5,139 bases of DNA from positions 1 through 5,139 of the forward strand of contig JAUIEY010000150.1 in NCBI GenBank assembly GCA_030429685.1, written 5' to 3'. This DNA is from Gammaproteobacteria bacterium. Lineage in GTDB: Bacteria > Pseudomonadota > Gammaproteobacteria > Steroidobacterales > GCA-2729495. Below the pieces are notes generated by a model, which ran no database searches, had not been told where the DNA came from, and worked only from the letters and a program-made list of their open reading frames with translations. Positions 1 to 5,139 of the stretch are shown here, piece by piece. Every line of letters begins with the position of its first letter. The first letter of the stretch is position 1. The position numbers were made by a program, and so were the translations under genes.

Positions 1-39
1 GGACTGGAGCAGTAAGAATTTGGGGTGAAAGTCTTATGG

Positions 40-86
40 TGTTTTGCAGGTTTGTTGAATTATTGGGAAGAGGATGTTGCAAAACA
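40..86. repeat. 9-bp inverted repeat with 29-base loop
   Basis: TGTTTTGCA at 40-48 is exactly complementary to TGCAAAACA at 78-86. In RNA it could form a hairpin with a long loop; as DNA it could be a regulator site, though the 38-bp centre spacing is wide for a single dimer. In the plus direction a T8 run follows only 16 bases after the second arm, too far for an ordinary terminator. Confidence 0.4.
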
Positions 87-162
87 AAGGCTTAATTTAT
101 TATTTTTTTTATATATATTAATCAAAAAAATTAATTGATCAGGCGTTAGGTAAACGATACGC

Positions 163-176
163 GCAGATTATTCTGC
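163..176. repeat. Small hairpin, 5-bp stem and 4-base loop
   Basis: GCAGA (163-167) and TCTGC (172-176) pair around TTAT. It lies about 65 bp past the end of the operon. There is no T-run on either side, so it is not a standard intrinsic terminator; it might protect the 3' end of the transcript or be chance. Confidence 0.25.
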
Positions 177-240
177 AGACATCATCAAAATTAGTGAGAT
201 GCAGCCGAAGGGATTACGTTAATTACCGACTACTACCGCC

Positions 241-1416
241 CTATTCTGGAAGCCATACGTGTTGCGGCGTGATATCGGCCAGCGTCGGTGTGCCGGCGAA
301 TTTAAGGGTGCTTGAAAATTCGCTTTGCAGTATCTGCAAACATTTTTCCACGCCGGCCTGGCCAAAGGCGCCCAGCCCCCAGAGATACGGCCGCCCGATA
401 CATACGGCATCAGCTCCCAGTGCCAGTGCCTTGAAAACATCTGCGCCGCGGCGAATGCCGCCATCCATCAGCAACGGGGTGCGGCCGCGCAGTTCGTCCG
501 CGATTTCCGGCAGGACATCGAGCGTGCCGCGACCACTGCCTTCCTGCCGGCCGCCGTGATTGGAGATGATGACGCCGTCCACGCCGATTTTTCGCGCCAT
601 GCGGGCATCCTCGCGGGTCACAATACCCTTAAGCAGCAACGGCAGCTCGAACTGCTCGCGCAAACCGGCCACCGCATCCCAGTCCAGCGTCGGATCACCG
701 ATGCCCTTGGGACCTTTGAATTGGGTGAAGTTGCCCAGCTGCATGGCAGGACGGCTCGAGCCGCGATTGCGGCGCTTGGCGAACCAGCGCTCGGCTTCAC
801 GGTTGCCGCGCCCCGGTCCGTCAACAGTCAGCACCAGCGCGGTGCAGCCGGCAGCCTGTGCCCGTTGCGCGACATGCAGCAAAAACTCGCGGTTGGGTGA
901 CGGGTAAAGCTGAAACCAGTTTTTTGCCCCGGTCTCGCGTATGGCTTCAATACTGTAATTGCTCATGTGCGCTGCAATCATCAGGTGACCCTGCGCAGCG
1001 GCAGCCCTTGCAGTTGCGAGTTCGGCCTCATCATGCACCTGCGCCTGATTGCCGGCCGGCGCCAGCAGAATCGGTGATGGCAGTGTTGCGCCGAACAGTT
1101 CAATGCTTGTATCCAGCTCGCTGACATTAACCAGCCGCCGCGGCCGGATGCGCACCCGTTCAAAGGCTGCCCGGTTGGCCCGCGCCGTTGTACCGTCATC
1201 GGCTGAACTGACAATAAAGTGATAGGCGGCCGGGCTGAGCCGGCGCGAGGCCGCCTTGTCGAGATGGGCAATATTCAGCACATCGCGCAGACTATCTATT
1301 TGCGGCCGATCGGGAAAAGCCCGCAGCGCTTCGCGCGGCAGCAACAGGCTGCCGGTTGCGCCGGCCAGTCCGGCCAGAAACTGGCGTCGTCCGCGGGCCT
1401 GGTCTGCTGGCTTCAT
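241..1416 (-). CDS. Tat-exported FMN-dependent alpha-hydroxy-acid dehydrogenase/oxidase
   Basis: A 391-residue member of the FMN-dependent family that includes glycolate oxidase, L-lactate dehydrogenase (LldD) and mandelate dehydrogenase; these oxidise 2-hydroxy acids to 2-keto acids. The N-terminus is a twin-arginine signal: RRQFLAG (10-16) followed by a hydrophobic stretch to about 26, fitting export of a folded, flavin-loaded enzyme. The TIM-barrel core shows FQLY (168-171, catalytic Tyr), LTVDGP (196-201, Asp199), LLKG (261-264, Lys263), SNHGGRQ (285-291, His287 base and Arg290), MDGGIRRG (317-324) and IGRP (340-343) for FMN phosphate. Aligned from memory to spinach glycolate oxidase, the first substrate tyrosine (Tyr24) is Phe67, Trp108 is Met151 and Thr78 is Ala121, so the substrate cannot be named. 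There is no long membrane-binding insertion. The ATG is preceded by a strong GGGAGGGG. It is the last gene of the operon, 18 bp after the DUF2835 gene. Family assignment is firm; substrate and electron acceptor are unknown. Confidence 0.93.
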   Translation of the reverse strand: MKPADQARGRRQFLAGLAGATGSLLLPREALRAFPDRPQIDSLRDVLNIAHLDKAASRRLSPAAYHFIVSSADDGTTARANRAAFERVRIRPRRLVNVSELDTSIELFGATLPSPILLAPAGNQAQVHDEAELATARAAAAQGHLMIAAHMSNYSIEAIRETGAKNWFQLYPSPNREFLLHVAQRAQAAGCTALVLTVDGPGRGNREAERWFAKRRNRGSSRPAMQLGNFTQFKGPKGIGDPTLDWDAVAGLREQFELPLLLKGIVTREDARMARKIGVDGVIISNHGGRQEGSGRGTLDVLPEIADELRGRTPLLMDGGIRRGADVFKALALGADAVCIGRPYLWGLGAFGQAGVEKCLQILQSEFSSTLKFAGTPTLADITPQHVWLPE

Positions 1417-1419
1417 ATG

Positions 1420-1427
1420 CCCCTCCC
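1420..1427 (-). promoter_or_regulatory. Strong ribosome binding site for the alpha-hydroxy-acid enzyme
   Basis: GGGAGGGG on the minus strand, with its GGAGG core 5 bases before the ATG, fills much of the 18-bp gap after the DUF2835 gene. It is the best Shine-Dalgarno match seen in the window and fixes the ATG at 1416 as the start, which keeps the twin-arginine signal at the N-terminus. Confidence 0.7.
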
Positions 1428-1434
1428 GAATCAG

Positions 1435-1665
1435 TTATCGCAACAGGCTGATGAGCTGCAGCCGATTGTGTTCATCTACCTGTAACTCAAAACGTCCGTT
1501 CACCCCGGCCGGTGTAACAAAACTACGCAGCCGGCTGGCCGGAAAGCGCACCGTCTTGCCGGTGACATTGTCGCGAGCGACTACCGCGTTGGCGGAACCC
1601 TCGTAGAGACGTAAAAACTCGTCACCGGGTATGGCGAGCTCAACCACGTAGCGAGTCAGTCGCAA
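1435..1665 (-). CDS. DUF2835-like small protein
   Basis: This protein of about 76 residues resembles the DUF2835 family of short gammaproteobacterial proteins with no assigned function. The match, from memory, covers the whole length: a beta-type start YVVELAIPGDEFLRLYEG, a central VVARD segment, then TVRFPASRLRSFVT, then GVNGRFELQVDE and a short basic end. It has no signal peptide, membrane segment or cysteine, so it should be cytoplasmic. No ATG gives a family-length product; an upstream ATG at 1752 would add 29 residues lying wholly inside the preceding gene. The likely start is TTG at 1665, giving MRLTRY; CTG at 1659 is the alternative and has better spacing (9 bases) from a GGTGG element at 1669-1673. 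Either way it overlaps the stop of the preceding gene, suggesting translational coupling. The existence of the gene is well supported; the exact start is not. Confidence 0.85.
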   Translation of the reverse strand: MRLTRYVVELAIPGDEFLRLYEGSANAVVARDNVTGKTVRFPASRLRSFVTPAGVNGRFELQVDEHNRLQLISLLR

Positions 1666-2060
1666 ATGCCACCACGCTCGGCCTGGCTTTCTATCGCGGC
1701 AGGGTTTACCGGCATCACCTGAGCCATCATTTGCGCCATGCCCCGGGTGCATTCCTGCAGTTTCTGCAGCTCAGGCTCGGCGCGCATTTCGCGGCTGAAT
1801 TCCAGCGCGCGCGAAACTGCGGCCGACTCATCACCCGCCGCACACAGCGCCTTAAGCTCATCGGTAAAGGCCTGCGCTTCGCGGGCCAGCTCTTCCAGCC
1901 GGGCCTGATCAACATCGGCCATGCAGACACCCATCTGCTGCATTTGCTGCATCATGTTCTGCATATCCGCCTGGCTTGGCTGGCCATAGGGACTGTTCTG
2001 GGCAGCCGCCAGCAGCGGCAGCAACAACGAAAAAACCATAGCGGTAATGCGCAACATCAT
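1656..2060 (-). CDS. Small exported protein with four cysteines and Met-rich segments, unknown function
   Basis: I do not recognise this 134-residue protein with confidence. It begins with a signal peptide: Arg at position 4, a hydrophobic stretch LLLPLLAAA, and likely signal peptidase I cleavage after A20 (AAA before QNSPYG). No lipobox cysteine is present, so a soluble periplasmic or secreted protein is expected. The mature part has four cysteines (46, 73, 104, 133), an even number suited to two disulfides, and 11 methionines clustered at 33-47 and 108-116. The centre (about 50-100) is charged and Ala/Glu/Leu-rich, so probably helical. The first of two tandem ATG codons is preferred: AGGAG sits 9 bases upstream. 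The gene starts 19 bp after lysAC, and its stop overlaps the start of the next gene. Metal binding or a redox role is only a guess from composition. The signal peptide and operon position make it a credible gene. Confidence 0.82.
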   Translation of the reverse strand: MMLRITAMVFSLLLPLLAAAQNSPYGQPSQADMQNMMQQMQQMGVCMADVDQARLEELAREAQAFTDELKALCAAGDESAAVSRALEFSREMRAEPELQKLQECTRGMAQMMAQVMPVNPAAIESQAERGGICD

Positions 2061-2069
2061 ATTTCCACA

Positions 2070-2074
2070 CTCCT
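2070..2074 (-). promoter_or_regulatory. Ribosome binding site for the four-cysteine exported protein
   Basis: AGGAG on the minus strand lies in the 19-bp gap after lysAC, 9 bases before the first ATG. For the second ATG the spacing would be 12, so the first is the better start. Confidence 0.6.
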
Positions 2075-2079
2075 GATGC

Positions 2080-4653
2080 TCAGATCATGACTTCGACAGC
2101 CGGCTCACGCAGGTTGTAACGGGAGCTCATAACGTACCCGTATGCGCCGGCATTCGCCACCAGCAGCACGTCGCCCTCCTGCGCAGCCGGCAGCAACCGG
2201 TCGCTGCCGAGCCGGTCACCGGTCTCACAGATAGGCCCGACTACGTTGACCAGTTCGGTGGCCGGTTCGCCCAGCCGGGTCAGGTTGGCGATTTCGTGAT
2301 AAGCGCCGTACAGGGCGGGACGAATCAGCGAATTCATGCCGGTGCTTACGCCGACATAGCGCACGTCGCCCTTGCCTTTCAATTGGGTCACGGTGGCCAG
2401 CAGGACCCCGGATTGCGCTACCACGTAACGGCCCGGCTCCAGCCAGATCTCGCAATTGCCAACCCGATCGCGCACTGATGTCAGGCTGGCGTCGAATGCG
2501 GCCATATCCAGCGGCCGCTGGCCGGGTTTTTCGGGAATGCCCAGGCCGCCGCCAATATCAATAAAACGCACCGTGCCGAATTGTGCAGCCACCTCACCCA
2601 GCGTGACCGCGACCTCTTCCCAGTTGTCGGCCTGCAGGATACCGCTGCCGGTATGGGCATGCAGGCCGACCACTTCGGCGCCACAAGCCGCCAGCAGTGA
2701 GCGTGCCTCATCAATTTCAAACAGGGGAATACCGAACTTGGCATGCACCCCGGCCGTCTTGACGTGCTCGTGATGCCCGCGGCCCTGGCCGGTGTCGAGC
2801 CGCAAAAATACCTGCTTGCCAGCAAACAACTCGCCCCATTCACGCAATGGGTGCAGGTTGTCGAGTGTCACCCACACGCCCTGCTCCAGCCCGAGCTGAT
2901 ATTCCTCGCGGGGGGCGAAATTGGGCGTGAACAGAATGCGTTCGCGGTCAATGTCCGGAAACAATTCCAGAATAAGGCGCAACTCGCCCGGCGATACCAC
3001 TTCGAAATTCAGGCCGGCGTCATGCACTACCCGCAAAATATCCGCATTCGAATTTGCCTTGATGGCATAAAACACGCGATCCACGGACTGCAGCGCGGTT
3101 AATCGCGCAGCCGCAGCCGCTACACCCTCGCGGCTGTATACATAGGCCGAAGCTTGTGCGCCGGCAATGGCCAGCAATTCGTCACGCCGCTCTGCCCACC
3201 AGGGCATGTCGGCCTCGATTTCGGTTTCGGCCTCATCGCGCGCCAGTTCTTCCCAGGTTTCGCCGAACACAGTGTCGGTGCGCGGCGGTTTTATCAGGGT
3301 GGCGTGCAGATTTTGCACCAGGCGCGGCGCATACTCCGCGTCCACCACAAAACTCAGGTTCAGGTCGCTGGCCGCCTGACTTAGCAGGTGGATATGGTTT
3401 TCCTGGAAAACCTCCAGTGAAGGACCTATCTCGTGCAGCATGGCGCGAATCTTCTGCCCGACCAGACTGACCACCGAGACATCCTGGAGCACCCGCACCC
3501 GGCACAGCCGCGCGAGATTCTGCTCCAACCGTTCCAGCATGCTGGCATCCATTGAATTGGCGTTCGGATCCAGGGTGACCGTGACGTTGCTTTCTGAGGT
3601 AGAAACCAGATCAATGGAAAGCCCTAAATCACTGAAACATTTGAACGCTTCAGACAAAAAGCCAACCTGCTGCCACATCCCGAGAGTTTCCATGGACACC
3701 AGCGTAATGCCGGCACGGCTGGATATGGCCTTGACGCGCGGCGCATCGTCCCCGGACTCCGCCGATATGACAGTGCCGGCGGCCTCCGGTCGCGAGGTGC
3801 AGCGGATCCACATCGGGATACCACCCCGCCGCGCCGGCGAAATGGCCCGCGGATGCAGCACCGCACCGCCGGTCGAGGCAATTTCCTGCGCTTCTTCGTA
3901 ACGCAGCGCCTTGAGCAACCTGGCGCCCGGCACTGCACGCGGGTCGGCACTGAACATGCCCGGCACATCGGTCCATATCTCCAGCCGCTCGGCTTCTAGC
4001 CGGGCAGCAAAATAGGCGGCCGAGGTATCGGATCCGCCGCGCCCCAGCAGCACGGTTTCGGCGTGGCTGTTGCGCGCGATAAAGCCCTGCGTCAAGACCA
4101 CGCCGTCGATGGCGCCCAGTTCCGCCTGCAGGTGCGGGTCCGGATCCTGATTGCAGGTAGCAGACAAAAATGCCGCCCGTTCCGAGGCGCCCGGAATATC
4201 AACGCAACACAGCGACTCGCGGGCATCGTGCCAGTGCGCATTGATGCCCTGTGACTGCAGGTAGGCAGCACCCATGGTGGTTGCCAGCAGTTCACCCATG
4301 GCCATGATCTTGGCGTGCACGCGCGGACTGACTTCGCGCACCAGCCTGACGCCGGCCAGTAGCTGCTCCAGTTCACCCAGATAGCCGCCGAGCAGTTCAT
4401 TCCCGTCCAGCCCCAGATCGGCGGCCAGATCCATATGCACGGCCACAATCGCCTCGAACTGGGTCTGAAACTCGCCGGCGGTGGCGGCCTGCATCACAGC
4501 TACCAGTCGGTTGCTGACGCCGCCCACGGCAGAATGCACCACCAGCGGGCGCCAGCCTTCCTCAAGGCGCTCGCGCACGAGATCCCTGATAATCGCCCAA
4601 TTGTCAGCGGAGGCGACACTGGTGCCGCCGAATTTGAGGACTACCCAGCGCAA
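2080..4653 (-). CDS. lysAC: Bifunctional aspartate kinase / diaminopimelate decarboxylase (LysC-LysA fusion)
   Basis: This 857-residue cytoplasmic protein joins aspartate kinase (first step of the aspartate family) to meso-diaminopimelate decarboxylase (last step of lysine synthesis). The kinase half (about 1-455) has KFGGTS at 7-12, MGELLA at 119-124 and the GRGGSD loop at 204-209. Two ACT-type regulatory segments follow, around 317-362 and 392-440. The first keeps GFLSE (331-335), SID (346-348) and TSE (352-354), which align without gaps, offset by 8, with the lysine-binding region of E. coli LysC as I recall it, so lysine feedback is likely. An acidic linker (about 455-485) leads to the decarboxylase: PLP lysine K532 in FYAIKAN, HAHTGSG (665-671), GGGLG (701-705), EPGRY (739-743), CETGD (809-813) and GAYGYVMSSRYN (836-847). 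Both active sites look intact. The start is TTG: an in-frame TAA lies immediately upstream and KFGGTS begins at residue 7, so no other start fits. Xanthomonas-group bacteria carry the same fusion. Confidence 0.97.
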   Translation of the reverse strand: MRWVVLKFGGTSVASADNWAIIRDLVRERLEEGWRPLVVHSAVGGVSNRLVAVMQAATAGEFQTQFEAIVAVHMDLAADLGLDGNELLGGYLGELEQLLAGVRLVREVSPRVHAKIMAMGELLATTMGAAYLQSQGINAHWHDARESLCCVDIPGASERAAFLSATCNQDPDPHLQAELGAIDGVVLTQGFIARNSHAETVLLGRGGSDTSAAYFAARLEAERLEIWTDVPGMFSADPRAVPGARLLKALRYEEAQEIASTGGAVLHPRAISPARRGGIPMWIRCTSRPEAAGTVISAESGDDAPRVKAISSRAGITLVSMETLGMWQQVGFLSEAFKCFSDLGLSIDLVSTSESNVTVTLDPNANSMDASMLERLEQNLARLCRVRVLQDVSVVSLVGQKIRAMLHEIGPSLEVFQENHIHLLSQAASDLNLSFVVDAEYAPRLVQNLHATLIKPPRTDTVFGETWEELARDEAETEIEADMPWWAERRDELLAIAGAQASAYVYSREGVAAAAARLTALQSVDRVFYAIKANSNADILRVVHDAGLNFEVVSPGELRLILELFPDIDRERILFTPNFAPREEYQLGLEQGVWVTLDNLHPLREWGELFAGKQVFLRLDTGQGRGHHEHVKTAGVHAKFGIPLFEIDEARSLLAACGAEVVGLHAHTGSGILQADNWEEVAVTLGEVAAQFGTVRFIDIGGGLGIPEKPGQRPLDMAAFDASLTSVRDRVGNCEIWLEPGRYVVAQSGVLLATVTQLKGKGDVRYVGVSTGMNSLIRPALYGAYHEIANLTRLGEPATELVNVVGPICETGDRLGSDRLLPAAQEGDVLLVANAGAYGYVMSSRYNLREPAVEVMI

Positions 4654-5139
4654 TTACTCGCTCCCGCCGGTGATCGCGCCCTGCGATGCGGAACTCACCA
4701 GCCGCGCATACTTGGTCAGCACGCCCGGATTGGCCTTGGGTGCCGGCGGTTGCCAGCGCTCGCGCCTGGCCGCCATTTCGGCATCGTCCACCGCGACGTC
4801 AATGGTGCGGGTCTCAGCGTTAATGGTAATCGCATCACCGTCCGCAATAAGCGCAATCGGTCCGCCCACGGCAGCCTCCGGCGTCACGTGCCCGACCACA
4901 AAACCATGGCTGCCGCCGGAAAAGCGCCCGTCCGTGATAAACGCCACCTGGTCGCCCAGGCCTTTACCCATGATGGCGGCAGTGGGGCTGAGCATTTCGC
5001 GCATGCCCGGGCCACCTTTGGGACCCTCGTAGCGAATCACCACCACATCGCCGGCCACCACACGTCCGTCGAGGATGGCCTGCAGCCCTTCCTCTTCCGA
5101 AGCGAATATGCGCGCCGTGCCGGTAAAGCTCACGCCCTC
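4654..5139 (-). CDS. ilvD: Dihydroxy-acid dehydratase, C-terminal part (5' end beyond window)
   Basis: IlvD dehydrates 2,3-dihydroxy-isovalerate and 2,3-dihydroxy-3-methylvalerate to the 2-keto acids that precede valine/leucine and isoleucine; it is a cytoplasmic Fe-S, Mg-dependent enzyme. The visible part is the last 161 residues, in frame to the right edge and ending in TAA. Family signatures are clear: the YEGPKGGPGMREM block (about visible residues 37-49), whose glutamate is a metal ligand in the family, then ITDGRFSGGSHG (about 68-79), whose serine is the proposed catalytic base, then GHVTPEAAVGGPIAL. The tail is short, ending near KYARLVSSASQGA, as in the roughly 560-residue IlvD type rather than the longer E. 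coli form; whether the cluster is [2Fe-2S] or [4Fe-4S] needs the missing N-terminal cysteines. The stop codon abuts the lysAC start directly. The identification is secure; the true start is not visible. Confidence 0.96.
   Translation of the reverse strand, partial: EGVSFTGTARIFASEEEGLQAILDGRVVAGDVVVIRYEGPKGGPGMREMLSPTAAIMGKGLGDQVAFITDGRFSGGSHGFVVGHVTPEAAVGGPIALIADGDAITINAETRTIDVAVDDAEMAARRERWQPPAPKANPGVLTKYARLVSSASQGAITGGSE
4661..4665 (-). promoter_or_regulatory. Ribosome binding site for lysAC, inside the end of ilvD
   Basis: GGGAG on the minus strand lies 7 bases before the TTG start of lysAC, within the last codons of ilvD. It supports the TTG as a real start and implies that ribosomes finishing ilvD terminate on top of the lysAC initiation site, which favours translational coupling. 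Confidence 0.6.

Larger units (their letters stand above)
1..240. other. AT-rich intergenic region after the operon, no gene seen
   Basis: No supportable gene lies here. Composition changes abruptly from the GC-rich operon: between 92 and 136 there is only one G or C (C123), including T8 at 103-110, an alternating AT run at 110-117 and A7 at 124-130. ATCAA (121-125) and TTGAT (135-139) form a weak inverted repeat around the A-run. I see no GC-rich stem followed at once by a T-run in the minus direction, so the operon terminator is not evident. The region could hold a promoter for a gene to the left or a low-complexity boundary; nothing decides between these. Confidence 0.7.
241..5139 (-). other. 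Probable five-gene operon ilvD-lysAC-(Cys4 protein)-DUF2835-hydroxy-acid enzyme
   Basis: All five genes point the same way, with junctions of 0 bp, 19 bp, about 10 bp overlap, and 18 bp, leaving no room for independent promoters outside coding sequence. Co-transcription is inferred from this spacing; the promoter is beyond the right edge. The unit combines branched-chain and lysine biosynthesis with two exported proteins. Confidence 0.75.

Noticed and set aside
3..95. Short open frame from the left edge ending in TAA at 93-95, possible C-terminus of a plus-strand gene
   Set aside because: Only about 30 codons are visible, with no recognisable motif; other frames also stop near the edge, so nothing supports coding.
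77..103. Possible plus-strand promoter, TTGCAA (77-82) and TATTAT (98-103)
   Set aside because: The spacing is 15 bp, below the usual 16-18, and such matches are expected by chance in AT-rich DNA; no plus-strand gene follows.
103..139. T8 run and ATCAA/TTGAT repeat as an intrinsic terminator
   Set aside because: No GC-rich stem directly precedes a T-run in either direction; the 5-bp AT-rich stem is too weak.
194..559. Plus-strand open frame of 121 codons crossing the end of the hydroxy-acid gene
   Set aside because: It is antisense to a well-supported gene, is rich in Arg/Pro/Ser as expected of a GC-rich shadow frame, and matches no family I know.
325..900. Plus-strand open frame of 191 codons antisense to the hydroxy-acid gene
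   Set aside because: The opposite strand carries conserved FMN-family motifs across the same span, so this frame is a shadow.
1666..1752. N-terminal extension of the DUF2835-like protein from the ATG at 1752
   Set aside because: The extra residues lie entirely inside the preceding gene, look like shadow sequence (Gly/Arg/Asp-rich), and have no counterpart in the family as I know it.

Overview
The window looks like chromosomal DNA from a gammaproteobacterium. The best support is a fused aspartate kinase/diaminopimelate decarboxylase (LysAC), an architecture known from Xanthomonas, Xylella and relatives, next to a DUF2835-type small protein typical of Gammaproteobacteria. Coding regions are GC-rich. 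The lineage is inferred from gene content only; I could not search a database.

All five supported genes lie on the minus strand and read from right to left as one tight transcription unit. From the right edge they are: the C-terminal part of ilvD (dihydroxy-acid dehydratase, cut by the window edge); lysAC (857 aa); a small exported protein with four cysteines and Met-rich segments (134 aa, not recognised); a DUF2835-like protein (about 76 aa); and a Tat-exported FMN-dependent alpha-hydroxy-acid dehydrogenase/oxidase (391 aa). The gaps are 0 bp, 19 bp, an overlap of about 10 bp, and 18 bp, so co-transcription and some translational coupling are likely. The operon promoter must lie to the right, outside the window.

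The first two genes are cytoplasmic amino-acid biosynthesis enzymes: IlvD in the valine/isoleucine pathway, and LysAC carrying both the first step of the aspartate family and the last step of lysine synthesis. The last gene and the four-cysteine gene encode exported proteins with no obvious role in that chemistry, which makes the operon content unusual.

The leftmost 240 bp hold no gene I can support. They are strikingly AT-rich compared with the operon, with a 45-base stretch containing a single G/C, a 9-bp inverted repeat and a small hairpin. I found no canonical rho-independent terminator for the operon there. I saw no RNA gene, CRISPR array or insertion sequence. I did not find a clearly undescribed system; the most interesting items are the divergent Tat-exported hydroxy-acid enzyme, the Met/Cys-rich exported protein, and the in-frame ilvD-stop/TTG-start junction.
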